A stretch of DNA of 64,000 nucleotides from Cunninghamia lanceolata (GCA_027924645.1 BSBN01000860.1:2232001-2296000), one strand, 5' to 3'; shown: positions 24,846 through 44,386, counted from the first letter of the stretch. Program-made: numbers and translations. Notes: generated by a model not told the origin, from the sequence alone.

Positions 24846-25679
24846 TGGTGCAGTCACAGTTAGGAGGGTCCATAAAGTGAATTGTCCAGGCCGTGCAGCT
24901 AGAGTAAACACAACGGAAACAACTCAAAGATATAAAGCAAATGCAAATTCATTTATTCAATATATCATAGATTCAAAATACAAACTAGTTGGCAACATGC
25001 GGGCTTATAGTTAGGGCTCATAGGCCTGATTTCACAGTTACAGAATACGCACAAGATATAGCTTTAAAGCTCCTTCACAAAGAATTCAAACTATCAAACT
25101 TAGAATCATCAATCACTAACAACGACTACTTTCCTAGGCATCTATTACATCAATATATATCATCTCCAGAACATAAGATTCCTCTACGTCGGCCAAGGAA
25201 GATCATAAACTCCAATAAAGAGTTGTAACGTGTGTACATAGATAGGTCAGACCTAATCATTTAGATCTCCTCCGCAAATGAATGTAATGGTGTACGGATC
25301 TCAAGGAAGGTCAACCATGATCCAAACAACATTGATTGATGTGTCATTTAGTTCCGCAAGTCTTCTCCTTTAGTTGATTGTCTAAAACTGTCAGGATGCT
25401 CTATTTTGAGAAAACAGTCAATCTTCTGATAGCGATATCTTTCCGGTACCTGATCTAAATGATTTGAATTTTGGATATGATGTGCATGAATGTGTCTAGA
25501 TGCTAAGTCCAGCTCCGCAAGGTCTGAAATGAAACTGTGGCAGAATGCAGACCAAAATGCAGAAATTACTATTGACCAAACTGACTGAACTAAACTAGAA
25601 AATGAAAAGAAACAAATTGAAATGCAAATATTTTTGGTTGATGCAAGATTGCTCTTGAACCAAGGATGCTCCTACATCA
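24846..25679 (-). repeat. Chromovirus 3' LTR
   Basis: 834 bp; plus-strand start TGGTGCAGTCAC, end CTCCTACATCA. It aligns over its length with 53557-54388, with scattered substitutions and a short indel near 25350 where the other copy has an extra GAAATGCTCTGCAAGT-like stretch. Confidence 0.92.
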
Positions 25680-25710
25680 GACATCTGGGGTTATTGAAAA
25701 AGTGAGTCCC

Positions 25711-27655
25711 TCACTTTGTTGGGGCTGGAGGAAAACCAAGACGGTCCACCTTAGTATGAGAAATCCAAGATGAGTCTTCTTCCGGTCTGCCTTTCCACTT
25801 CAAAAGATATTCTTTGTATTGTCTACCTCTGACGCTGTGTCCAACTATGTTGTCCAAGATGTCTTCAATCTGCTCCGGTGCTTGTTGTGGTAACTGCTTC
25901 TTCATGTCTTCTTCCATTCTATCACTAAACTTTGCTTCATGATATTGATATAGGTCTGCAATGTTGAAAATAGGTGATATGCCCAATGTCTCCGGTAGCT
26001 CCACTTCATATGCATTTCCTGAATCAAACTTTCTGAGTATCCTACATGGTCCAAACTTTTTCATCTTCAACTTGTTATATGTCCCAACTGGAAATCTTTC
26101 TTTTCTCAAATATACCATCACTTCATCTCTAACTACAAATTCTTTGTGTCTTCTCTTCTCATCTACTTGTTCCTTATACTTACTGTTCATCTCCTCCAAA
26201 TGCTTCTTAACCTAGTTATGCACTATCTCCATGTGTCCTACAAATTCTTCTACTTCTGCACTCCTCTTATCTTCCATACTGATGTCTCTCAATTCTGCTA
26301 CTCCTCTAGGGTTAGTTCCTGTCACAATCTCAAATGGTGTTCTTTCGGTACTCCTATTCACTAAATTGTTGTATGCAAACTCTACTTGTGATAGAATCAA
26401 ATCCCAATTTCCCGCCTTCTCTCCAACCAAACATCTCAAAAAGTTTCCCAAACTCCTATTCACTACCTTTGTCTGCCATTAGTCTATGGATGAAATGCTA
26501 AACTGAACTTCAAATCTATCTTCATCTTCTTCTAAAGTGTCTTCCAAAAGTATCCAAGAAATCTTGTATCTTTGTTTGAAATTATGCTCTTAGGTAATCC
26601 ATGCAATCTCACAATCTCCTTGAAAAATAGGTCAGATATATGCACTGCATTAGTTGTCTTCTTACAAGGTATGAAATGTGCCATTTTTGAAAATCCGTCC
26701 ACCACTACAAATATTGAATCATGTCCCCTCTGTGTCTTCGGCAATCCCATTATGAAATCCATGCTTATGTCTTCCCAAGGTCTCTTCGGTACTATCAAAG
26801 ATTTATACAAACCAGTATTCTGACTACTCCCTTTTGCTACTTGACATATTCTACAACTCTGCACAAATTTCCTAACATCCTTATGTATCTAAGGCCAAAA
26901 GTAATTCTCACTTACCAAAGCCACTATCTTGTCAATGCCAAAATGTCCTGCCATTCCACCACTATGCTTCTCCTTGATCAAATTGTCTCTCATTGAACTC
27001 CTAGGTATGCATAACTGATTTTCTTTGAACAACATGTCTTTGTGAATGAAATAATCCAACCACTTACTCCTATCTATCATATAGGCTCCTTACATGTTTT
27101 CCAAGGTTCTACAAAATCAAGAACTTCCTCATACATGTTCTTCAATTCTTCAAATCCTAACACTTCAAATCTCATCTCTATCAGTAAGTTCCTTCTCCTA
27201 CTCAAGGCATCTGTAACTTTGTTTGATTTTCCACTTCTATGCTTCAGTACAAAAGTATAACTATGCATGAACTCTACCCATCTCATATGTCTCTGAATCA
27301 ACTTTCCTTAACTGTTCAAATATTGTAAAGCTTGATGATCTGTATACAACACAAACTCCTTAGGCAACAAATAATGTCTCCACTTCTTTAAGGCTTGAAT
27401 TATGGCATAGAACTCTTGATCATAAACTGAATATCTTCTCCTTGCATCATTCAACTTCTCATTGAAATATGCTACAGGTCTACCTTTTTGACTTAACACT
27501 ACTCCAATTGCATTCCCACTTGCATCACAATCTACTTGAAATACCTTATTGAAATCTGATAATGCGAACACAGGTTGCTCTGTCACTTTCTGCTTCAACA
27601 ATTCAAAACTTCTATTTGCTCCTGATGTCCACTTAAAGTCTTTTATGTCACCTCT
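25711..27655 (-). pseudogene. Chromovirus pol, RNase H - integrase - chromodomain part
   Basis: Minus-strand order: end of the RT connection up to the insertion at 27655; RNase H with [15 protein letters not shown] near 27500 and [10 protein letters not shown] near 27315; integrase HHCC zinc module (HSGGMAGH ... CRICQ) at about 26830-26990; integrase core with [12 protein letters not shown] near 26770; C-terminal GPCRILRKF and [10 protein letters not shown]; chromodomain ([16 protein letters not shown]) at about 25730-25890; stop at 25711. It is dead: the integrase SDRD-type aspartate is AAC (Asn) at 26575-26577, HPQTNG reads HP-TAG-TNG with a nearby 1-bp loss, TAG replaces codons in WP-x-IHK and HN-x-VKK, and TAA replaces one in NS-x-GKL. 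The insertion at 27656 lies between RT and RNase H. Confidence 0.9.
27652..27655. repeat. Target site duplication CTCT of the DNA transposon (left)
   Basis: CTCT precedes GGGTGA at 27656 and follows TCACCC at 45435 (45436-45439). Joining the chromovirus across the insert with one CTCT restores the reading [12 protein letters not shown]. Because of a run of C a 5-bp reading (CCTCT) cannot be excluded. Confidence 0.75.
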
Positions 27656-27681
27656 GGGTGAGCCCGCAATAGTGGGTTACA
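27656..27681 (+). repeat. Left terminal inverted repeat
   Basis: 26 bp beginning GGGTGAGCCC. It differs from the reverse complement of 45410-45435 at two positions, 7 and 11. These ends should be the transposase cleavage sites. Confidence 0.85.
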
Positions 27682-28440
27682 CTTTTTGGCCAAAGTTGAC
27701 ATTGAAATGAACATTTTTAAAAAAAATCTTCACTTTCAAACACCTACAGTTGCTAAACCGTGAGGAATTTGAAGATGATGTAAACTAGTGATTTGTCACA
27801 TTTTGTCTATAGATTCTAAGTGTCTTTTTTTTAAAAATTGGAATCAAATTGCATTTCTTTTTCCATCTCCTTCAATAACTAGTTTTTAACAGTAAACACT
27901 ATTTTTAAAGAGTGATGTGTACTGTGTAAAACATAACTTTTTTTCTATGAAGGATGAAATTCTAATTTTTTTGAATTTAAATTTTTAACTACGATATCTA
28001 AAGGATGCATTTGGTTTCATAATGTTTTATTAAATATTTTCTTTTAATTAACTTTTGAAGTCAAACAAATTACAATTTAGACATAGGTGTACTGTGTAAA
28101 GCATAGCTTTTTTTGTATGTATCAGAATTCAATTTTTTTTTTGGATCAAGGACATGAATACCAAGAGGATAGATATTTTTCATTTTTTTTTTGGTAATAT
28201 ACTATTTTTTGCAAAACAAAGAGCTTGATTTTTGGTGAAAAACCTATGTTTAATTAAACTAAAAAAAACAATTATAATAAAACCACAATATATCAAAATT
28301 ATACTTGATAGAAACCTCTTTTCAAGGACTATAATCCTCCAGATGAGTTTATCAAGTTGCTTCCATTTTGATCCTCAACTTGAGCTTCGAAACCCAAAAA
28401 TCTACATAAAATTGCAGCTGGAGAGGGGCAAGGGCAAAAT
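27682..28440. other. Left subterminal non-coding region of the DNA transposon
   Basis: AT-rich, no ORF of note. It contains two related GTGTACTGTGTAAA(A/G)CATA boxes near 27925 and 28086. It probably carries the transposase promoter because the gene begins at 28773. Confidence 0.45.
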
Positions 28441-28445
28441 AAGGG

Positions 28446-28500
28446 GGTTCGAACAAACCCCCCATGACCTGTTCGATCAAACTGGGGTTTGATTGAACCC
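28446..28500. promoter_or_regulatory. Left subterminal palindromic motifs
   Basis: GGTTCGAACAAACCCC (28446-28461) followed by TTCGATCAAACTGG and GGGTTTGATTGAACCC. The motif family GGTTYGATYRAACC recurs, inverted, near the right end. Repeated palindromes just inside TIRs are typical transposase binding sites; here that role is inferred. Confidence 0.5.
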
Positions 28501-28772
28501 CCCTATTTAAATATAAAAAAATCATACAAAAAGGGGTTAAAATTGAACCCAGTTGGTTAAAAAGAATTTTAACGACCGACATTCATTCGAACCCCAGGCC
28601 GACCAAATTGTTATTATTTTTTTAAATAATGTTATATCCATATAAATATGAACTCTTTTCTTTTTTTTCATATATCATTACAAGATTAATTCACATTATT
28701 ATTCAAGAAGCTAGATTTTGGAGAAGAAAACTTTTGGTAGAGGATTTGAGAGAAGAAAACTTGAAGAAGAAA

Positions 28773-32576
<3,804 letters not shown>

Positions 32577-33721
32577 ATGAGAACTTATATCTAACTTAAC
32601 TTGTTTGAACTCCATTGTTTTAGTTACAATTTATTTTAAATTAGTGAGATCTTGAAGATACACATTGGTGTAATTTAATTTCTAGATGTTCTTAGAATCC
32701 AAACTTAGAAACTTACTATTTAATTCAAAGTACTTTTATATTTAGTGTTCAACACTTTTTTAGTTTGGGCATTTATATGTTATGTTTATCTTCCCTATCT
32801 CACTTGATTCAAGTTATAATGAGATTTATTTTGTTGATCTACCTATGAAATTATCACTTGATCCAAATTGATGTCAATTCTAGATAGACCCATGATGTAT
32901 TATAAATAAACTAGAGTTCAATTTGTGTACATGTTCTCATTAAATGTGTTTATTATATCTCCTAGTTTGCATTTGTATTTATTTCTAGTTTATACATTTT
33001 CTTAATGAGGAGTTTTTGTTATTTACCTATGTACATGCTTCTAAACATGTGTGAAAGAATATTTATATTTAATTGTTATCTTGCATTTAAAAAATTGTGA
33101 TATTTTATCTCAAATTATGAATTGATTTATATTATTTGAGCTTCATTCCTTAGCCAAATTGATTAAATCGTGTGTGTTAATTTATTGGGAAAAGAATTAC
33201 TTTAATTGCAACTATTTGTAAATTTGTGATTATATAACAATAGTGATTATTGATGACTACAAAAATTGTAAATTTTTATGGATTGCAACACTAGTGCACT
33301 AGTGTTTAAATTGAACTTCTTCAAAATTTATGAGCTCCAAGTTCTCAAGTTGTAAAGTTCTAGCTCGGTTCTTATTTTTGTAATGTCTAGTTTTCATATT
33401 ATGTTTCTTTGAACTTTCAATTTTTCCTATTTTCAGGAAGATATCAACTCATTATTTTTTTCTTAAAAGGGAAAACATGGAGTTTAATTAAAGACAAATG
33501 TACATAATTATGTGCATGATGTGCATTTATAATTCTCTCCAAGTTTTGAATAAAGTTTTCTTTTTCAACTCCAATATCAACTCTCATGTTGTGAAATGGT
33601 TTAAAGAACAACTCTCATCAAATTCCCTCATATTCAAGTGAGTCACCATTTGGGCCAAACTCTAACAATTTACTAGATATAAATTGATAGTAGATGCATT
33701 TAATACAAGTGCAAGCATTGA
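32577..33721. other. Non-coding interior of the DNA transposon
   Basis: AT-rich sequence downstream of the transposase stop. No ORF, repeat boundary or RNA gene recognised. Confidence 0.5.
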
Positions 33722-34625
33722 ATGAAGTACTATGTGGTTGTGAGAGATTCTAGATCACCTATGTGTGCCAAAAGACATGTTTATAATTCATTGTGTTTAA
33801 AATGTCAAATGGTAAAAGTAGAACATAGACATCCAAGTGGACAATTATATCCTCACGATGTAACTTTTCACAAGTGGTCTTTTATTTCTATGGATTTTGT
33901 TATATGTCTACCAAAGACTAAATGTCACCATGATTATATCTTGGTAGTTGAGGACAAGTTGACTAAAGTTGCACATTTCATCCTAGGAAATGTGAAGGAT
34001 GGTGCATAGATTGTAGCGAGAAGGTTTATCAAAGATGTTGTATGATTGCATGGGGTTCTATAGGTGATTATCTTTGATAAGGATGAGTTGTTTACTTCTA
34101 TATTTTGGGGAACTCTCATGGCAAATTTTTGTTCAAAGTTGAATTTTAGTTCTTTCTAGATCATCCAAAGATAGATAGACAAATTCATATCATCACAGAG
34201 AGGTTGAAGGAAACATTAAATTGACAAAAGGGTTATGTAAATCTTAAGAGGGTTGCTAGGGAATTTGTGGTGGGAGATAAGGTGTTTCTTAGAGTTCAGC
34301 CACATAAATTTTTTGATAAAATTTGGAAAGGCTTCCAAATTAGCATTGTGGTTTGTGGGTCCATTCAAGATCTTAGCTCGAAGATTAGTTTAGTGGTATA
34401 TCAGCTTTCTTCACCACCATCTCTCTCTAGGGTACATGATGTATTTCATATTTCTTTGCTAACGAAGTATATTTATGATTCCTCTCATATGACTAATTGG
34501 CAGGTTCTTCAAGTGGATTGCAAGGGGTGATTCCATGTTGATCCCATTAGTATTCTTGACCATAAAGATGACCATCTTCACAATATAATAATCACATGCA
34601 GGTGAAGGTTCTATGGGAGGAGTTT
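33722..34625 (+). pseudogene. Ty3/gypsy integrase fragment inside the DNA transposon
   Basis: CLKCQMVKVEHRHPSG (end of the zinc module), SFISMDFVICLPKTKCHHDY and DKLTKVAHFIL (integrase core), FDKDELFTSIFW (second acidic motif), GDKVFLRVQPHK and VHDVFHISLLTKY (C-terminal region). Several stops and frame changes. No LTR, RT or gag is nearby, so this is a truncated fragment, captured or left after deletion. It belongs to a different gypsy subgroup from the 25711-27655 sequence, since the C-terminal motifs differ. Confidence 0.75.
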
Positions 34626-34964
34626 GTTCAATAAATAATTAATAGGAAATAGATAATTAATCAATAGGAAGTAAATAATTATTTGAGTTTAATTATTTAT
34701 TTGATTTTTGAAAATTATAGAATTCATATTATAATAAATAATTATGGTGGTGAATTTTTTATTAATTTACATAGATTTTTATTTATTAATTATTTAGTTA
34801 GAAGGGTAATTATACTTATTTCATGATTGGAAAAGGAAAATAATGTATAGATTTTTATCTTTAGTTGTAAATAGGAAATGATTATTCAATTCATTTTTTA
34901 TTTACTTGAAATAAAATTGTCATCTTTAAATAAGAGAAAAAAAATAGAATGAACTTATAGAAAT

Positions 34965-34981
34965 AAGAATTAAGCATGTGG
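34965..34981. repeat. 17-bp target duplication of the SINE-like insert (left)
   Basis: AAGAATTAAGCATGTGG is repeated exactly at 35072-35088. Long duplications of this kind are made by LINE-type target-primed reverse transcription. Confidence 0.85.
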
Positions 34982-35071
34982 TATTTACCACATGCGTGGC
35001 CTAGTGGTAAGGCACATGAAACATTTTATTTATGGGTGCAACCCCTTAGCTGCTTTTGCATGGATAAAAAA
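34982..35071 (+). mobile_element. Short SINE-like retroposon (~90 bp)
   Basis: It lies between the exact 17-bp duplications and ends in an A-rich tail (GGATAAAAAAA). TGGCCTAGTGGTAAGGCA matches a tRNA-type box A, and GGGTGCAACCCC about 35 bp downstream resembles a degenerate box B. A tRNA-derived origin is inferred; no specific tRNA was matched. An alternative is another short non-LTR passenger. It inserted after the DNA transposon arose. Confidence 0.65.
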
Positions 35072-35088
35072 AAGAATTAAGCATGTGG

Positions 35089-36018
35089 CTATTTTTCTTT
35101 GGAAATTCAAATTTCAAGATCTTTGCCAAACTTAAAATTTATGCAAGAGTATTAAAGGTAATAATCTAATCATGAAAAGTTGTAGATAATATTTAGTTTG
35201 CCTAGTAATTAATAAACTTTAGTTTTGTTTAAGAAAGAATTGAATTTTGATCACATTGTGTATGAATCACAAACTAGTTGTCTTGAAAAGAAAACAACCT
35301 ATGTTAGATTGGTCATATTTCGTAAAAGGTGAGTTGGGTACCATTGAATTTTGCATATATGTAGTTTCCAACTATAGAATAAACTTTTCCTATAATTTTT
35401 ATAATTTCATCTTACATAGTTTTTGTTTTGTGGATTAAATAAATTGATTATTTTTTTGTAAAAATTGATAAACATGTCTTGAGAAAATCATGTAGTGTTG
35501 AGTTTATGCATACTAGTAAAACATTATTATGAATAATTTGTTAGAACATTGAATATATGATTTATTACTTAAAGATTGATCAAATGGCTAAGAATATGAT
35601 TGATGTCTTGATTCATGGCCAATAGAGTGAAACCATAAAGTAGTGAGAAAACATTTATGTAAATCTAAGACAGAGAACCAAAAATGCATGTGATATCCTA
35701 CCAATCTTGCTGCACTTTCACTCAAATACAACTCAAAGACTCAAAATATTCACACATGAGAAAATATTCAAGTACTAATCTAAAAATAAATAGATAGCCC
35801 ATATAATATTGGTGGAAAGCTTTTACAACTACTACAATAGTAGACTAACCAAAAATATCAATGAGCTAGCAAATGTAGGCTCTAAGATTTGTTAAATCCC
35901 TAGTAAACTTTCATTTTCTTGTATAAACACCAAGAGTAGTGAAAGGAGGAAAGACTAACTATTATTTCACATCAAGTAAATACATACATTTTTAACATAA
36001 CATTTTTAAATAATCAAA
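35089..36018. other. Non-coding interior of the DNA transposon
   Basis: AT-rich, no recognisable gene; only short random ORFs. Confidence 0.45.
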
Positions 36019-36310
36019 TGTATGTAATCAAGCCCTGGTGTAAATGTGCACATGTCAATATATCAAACATAAATCATTAAACATGTATGTATTCAAGTCA
36101 GACTGGAAATGTTAGTATATCTTGAACATAAATCATCAAACATGTATGTAATCAAGTCCTAGAAATGTCAATATATATCAAACATAAATCATCAAACATG
36201 TGTATGTAACCAAGTCCTAGAAATGTCAATATAGTGCAAACATAAATCATCAAATACATGTCTGTAATCAAGTCCTGGAAATGTCAACATATCAAACGTA
36301 TATAAATGGA
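36019..36310. repeat. ~58-bp tandem repeat, five copies
   Basis: Units begin GTATGTAATCAAGTCCT(G/A)GAAATGTCAATAT and continue with CAAACATAAATCATCAAACAT. They start near 36020, 36083, 36142, 36202 and 36258. The array lies just downstream of the minus-strand ORF at 36357-37667. Confidence 0.85.
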
Positions 36311-36356
36311 AATGTCTAGATGCAACATCAAATGGAGGTCTCTAGGTGGTTGCAAC

Positions 36357-37667
36357 CTAATCATCATGCATATCACCTGGTAGCACACGATCCAAGCCCT
36401 CTGCAATGTTCGCCTCCACTAAATCATCCAAATGATTTACTATATCTGTCTGAGCCCTCTCATGTCGTAGTAATGACAAGTGAAGGGGACTAACCAACTA
36501 AGATAGCATCGATATAGAATCTGAGTGCATCAACATCTCCATAAAACCTATAGAAGTCTGCATCCTCTCAAGGTCATGATCTGAAGGATCACTGGCCTAT
36601 GAAGCAACTGAATGATCTATAGGTGGATCCTGATGTGTACTGGTGCTACCATGCCTAGCAGGGTGGTTAGAATGACAAGATCCTGAATGTGAATGAATAG
36701 ACGTAGCGAGACTATTTCTAACCTGATCTATCAAGATCCCTAGATTTGATGCAATGAATGCATATGGCTCCAAGGGATCCTCCGCGAAACAATGTAAAGT
36801 GCTACGTGCCATCTCCCCTATGAGACCATCCAAGTGTGCAAGTGTAGGGATGCCTACCACAGCATAAGGATCACAGTGAGTGCTGGTACACTGTGTTGTA
36901 AATGAAGCTCTAAATCGTGGACGTCGTGCCATCAAAAATTGACCCACACGATCGGTAGCTATTGTAGTGGTGGCAACTACAATATCGCCAACACTATCAA
37001 TTACTTCCCTTTGGGAAGCAACGACAACATGATTTGTTGAGGGGGCTATGACTGGGGAGATAGCAGGAATCCTCTCACCAACCAATGCCCTATATGTTGG
37101 GGCCGCCTGATCAAGTCGACGATAAGCGTCCCTATCAACAAGCTTATCATGAACCTGACCACAATATGGAGGAATGTCATAGTAGTTGACTTTGAGGCCC
37201 AAATGAACCTCAACATACAACTGTTGTGCAAAATATAAGGGAATTTGGTTGTTATTTGGATAATGACCAAAGATAGCAAGAAACTGAGGGTAGATCAATT
37301 TGGCCATATCACCATCGACACATCTATTTACCTAGTATCCCTTCACCTTTGCCTTATCCTGATAGAATGGAAAGCACTAGGATTTAATGGTTTCTTTGGT
37401 CACCACACTCTGAACATGAGAAAGGGGAACATCACCACAAACTTCTTCCCGCATGTGGGAAAGAATAGCAGCTATAGCATCAGGGGAATAAGCACTTGTG
37501 TCTTGAGTTTTATCTCTAATTTTTTGTAGGCTTTCCATTATGGACTTACAAGTGTCCTTATATATTCCCGTGTTCGTACCATCATTTATGGAAACTCTCA
37601 ATCTATCGATCTCATTATTAGTTCGTGCAAATAGTTCCTAAGGTGGAACTGGTGCATAATTTGCCAT
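36357..37667 (-). pseudogene. Second ORF of the DNA transposon, broken by five TAG codons
   Basis: A single frame from ATG at 37665-37667 (MANYAPVPP) to TAG at 36357-36359, 436 codons, intronless. It contains exactly five internal stops, all TAG (plus-strand positions 37638, 37377, 37332, 36597, 36498), and no frameshift; the longest open piece is 236 residues. Visible features: a helical, charged N-terminal half (NNEIDRLRVSINDG, SIMESLQKIRDKTQD), a central YPQFLAIFGHYPNNNQIPLYF, and a Ser/His-rich segment (SIHSHSGSCHSNHPARHGS). I do not recognise the family. It may be an accessory transposon protein or a captured gene. The amber-only damage fits CAG-to-TAG deamination at CHG methylation sites. 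Confidence 0.6.
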
Positions 37668-38186
37668 GTGTGATGTAGTCAAAGATCTCTAGAACTGGAT
37701 AAAACATGTGCAAAAATAGACATCTAGAGATACATCATGTGCATGTAGAAATTCATAGTTCTCACGTGTATAAATATATTATATATAAATAAGAAAACAA
37801 GAAAGAGAATAAGTAGTACAAAATACACACAATATATAATACAAGAACATTTTATACAATAACATTTTATTAATTTTATATGCCTTAAGAAAAGCAAGGA
37901 AAGTACATATTAAATGTCTAAGTTGTTTGAGTATATGTTATTTATGAATCAATTTATTTACTATATATACTACATTTGAAATACATGTGCTCAATATTTT
38001 AACATGTTATCAAAGGCATAAATCTCATTTTTTATCAACTAGAATTCTTGTAAGATTTTGAAACTTTATAAAGAAAAAGAGATGTGGTAATTGACTTAAA
38101 TGTGTGAATCAAGAGATGACCTAAATTAGTAGATGATACATACAATCTACACATAAAATTAAATTATTTTTAGAATATCTAGATAC
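37668..38186. other. Non-coding interior of the DNA transposon
   Basis: AT-rich; presumably the upstream region of the minus-strand ORF. No promoter element can be named with confidence. Confidence 0.4.
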
Positions 38187-39622
38187 ATATGTTGAATTAT
38201 ACTTACAAAAACTTATTTAAACCTCTATATTTGCATTAGGATGGCCATGTTGAACCAATTCTCTATAGTTGATGACTGATATGTCTCACCAACATCATTG
38301 ATAGTGTCTACTTTGGAAGTTGTGGAACAAATGTATCAATGTATACACACCTACATCAAAGTAGATAGGAATGTTGTGTTGTGCTCGCCTATAACATGCA
38401 ATTTCTTGCTTATGACTTGTTGAGCTCGCTTATCCCTGGTGATTTAAACTCGCAACACAACATCCCTCTCTTTGATGTAGGTGTGTATGTTGATTTTGTT
38501 CCACAACTTCCAAAACTTAGACACTAGTTATCAATGATGTTGGTGAGACATATCAGTCATCTTGTAGAGAATTGGTTCAACATGACCATCCTAATGCAAC
38601 TATAGCTCGGTATAAAAAAGGTTTTGTAAGTATAATTCAACATGCATAATTGTCTATTTCAAAGAATTTAATTTTATGTGTAGACTGTGTCATCTACTAA
38701 TTTTTTTTGAAAATATGTACTTACAAAACCTTATATTTATACCTCTATAGTTGCATTAGGATGGCATGTTGAACCAATTCTAGATACACTTGATGATTGA
38801 TATGTCTCGCCAACATCATTGATAGTGTCTACTTTGGAAGTTGTGGAACAAATTTATCAATGTATACACACCTATATCAGAGTAGATAGGGATGTTGTGT
38901 TGCGCTTGCCTATCAACATACAATTTCTTGATTCTGACTTGTTGAGCTCACTTATCCCTAGTGATTTAAACTCGCAACAGAACATCCCTCTCTCTGATGT
39001 AGGTGTGTATGTTGATTTTGTTCCACAACTTCCAAAACTTAGACACTAGTTATCAATGATGTTGGTGAGACATATCAATCATCTTGTAGAGAATTGGTTC
39101 AACATGGCCATCCTAATGCAACTATAGCTCGGTATAAATAAGGTTTTGTAAGTATAATTCAACATGCATAATTGTCTATTTCAAACAATTTAATTTTACG
39201 TGTAGGCTATGTCATCTACTAATTTTTTTTGAAAATATGTACTTACAAAACCTTATATTTATACCTCTATAGTTACATTAGGATGGCCATGTTGAACCAA
39301 TTCTAGATACACTTGATGACTGATATGTCTCACTAACATCATTGATAGCACGCCTACTTTGGAAGTTGTGGAACAAATGTATCAATGTATACACACCTAC
39401 ATCAGAGTAGATAGGGATGTTGTTTTGCGCTCACCTATCAACATACAATTTCTTCTCTGATGTAGGTGTGTATGTTGATGTTGTTCCACAACTTCCAAAG
39501 TAGGTCCACTAGTTATCACTGATGTTGGTGAGACATATCAGTCATCTTGTAGAGAATTGGTTCAACATGGCCATCCTAATGCAACTATAGCTTGATACAA
39601 ATAAGGTTTTGTAAGTATAATT
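38187..39622. repeat. Three tandem long palindromes, period ~520 bp
   Basis: Palindrome 1 38187-38647, 2 about 38718-39155, 3 about 39239-39622. Left arms run from ACTTACAAAACCTTAT through TGCATTAGGATGGCCATGTT to ACACCTACATCAGAGTAG. Right arms are the reverse complement, ending GGTTTTGTAAGTATAATTCAAC. The centres differ: 1 and 2 share TGACTTGTTGAGCTC and palindrome 3 has lost it, leaving a tighter hairpin. The ~75-bp spacers are also repeated, so the whole unit was tandemly duplicated. A foldback/MITE-like origin is plausible. Transcripts would form long double-stranded RNA. Confidence 0.85.
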
Positions 39623-39650
39623 CAACACATAATTGTCTATTTCAAACAAT

Positions 39651-39815
39651 GAGAGTGTAGAGCTTCTGGATAAAACTGTGTTTTGCTTTTTCAAATCGAT
39701 GTTTCGGATCACACTCCGTGATCCATCATCAGGAAGAAAAGGAAGAGGAGTGAAATGTAATTGCAGAGATAGATCCTTAAAAAGAGAGAGGTGGGTATGG
39801 GCACAACGTTTGATG
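39651..39815. other. Insert with a GGATCAC palindrome in the third palindrome spacer
   Basis: Compared with the spacers of palindromes 1 and 2, about 165 bp of unrelated, more GC-rich sequence replaces TTAATTTTATG. It contains GATG-x4-GGATCAC-actcc-GTGATCC-x-CATC at 39697-39730. No terminal repeat or duplication was found. Confidence 0.5.
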
Positions 39816-40115
39816 TAGACTGTGTCATCTACTATTTTTTTTTGAAAATATGTACATTTTTATGGGAGCATCTATATATCATCAAGTCACATGTCCTCTC
39901 AAAATGTGGCACATATATTAACACATATATATGTTTTAATAGAAGTCATATAAATACCTATGTTAACCTTTCAATAACACATATATGTGTAATAGAAGTT
40001 ATAATTAAATTTAAATATGAAGTACATTTCCAATAGCATTATCATATTCCAACACTTTAAATAGTTTCAAGAAGGAAGATTTCATTTCTAATTAAATGCA
40101 TGGATGGTTCTTTTC

Positions 40116-43900
<3,785 letters not shown>

Positions 43901-44385
43901 ATAAAAAATTCATGTCATGTTCATTGTGGAATACATATCAACAATAAGCCATGATCCACAAGATAGCTAAGATGTACTGGTAATCTCATGTGAAGGTGAA
44001 ACATGTGTATCAATTTATCATTAGGATCCTCAAGGCAAGATGAAGCAAGAGAGACACAAGCAGGAAAATCCATAAGTGAACAAGGAAATCTATCATGAGA
44101 TGCATAAAGGATATGTTCACTAGGTATACCATCATCACATGAAGGATCATCATCATCACAAGGCATATAACAATGTCATGAAGGATTAAGGAAGGTGTAG
44201 CTTCACCACATAAAGTATCATTCATAATTTTATCAGTAAAGGGTAAGGGTATATCATGTGTATCCTTCTCAAACCATGTATCATGAATCAAATCATATGA
44301 AGGAAAAGTGCTCAAAGGTAAATTATCACCATGCTCAAGCACATTACAAGCTTTATCCATGTAGGAGAAATAGAAACAACATGAG
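43901..44385 (-). other. Minus-strand open region of unknown nature
   Basis: Overlapping minus-strand frames include DLIHDTWFEKDTHDIPLPF and DDDDPSCDDGIPSEH, whose composition is more protein-like than the surroundings. I do not recognise the family. It directly precedes the PPR fragment and may be part of a captured or retroelement-derived segment. Confidence 0.3.
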
Positions 44386-44386
44386 G

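Noticed and set aside
34980..35045. A functional tRNA gene
   Set aside because: A box A-like motif is present, but no cloverleaf, anticodon arm or acceptor pairing could be built; target duplications and an A-rich tail fit a retroposon.
38187..39622. Palindromes as TIRs of three separate MITEs
   Set aside because: The spacers are repeated with the palindromes, so the array is a tandem duplication of one unit, not three insertions; no target duplications were found.
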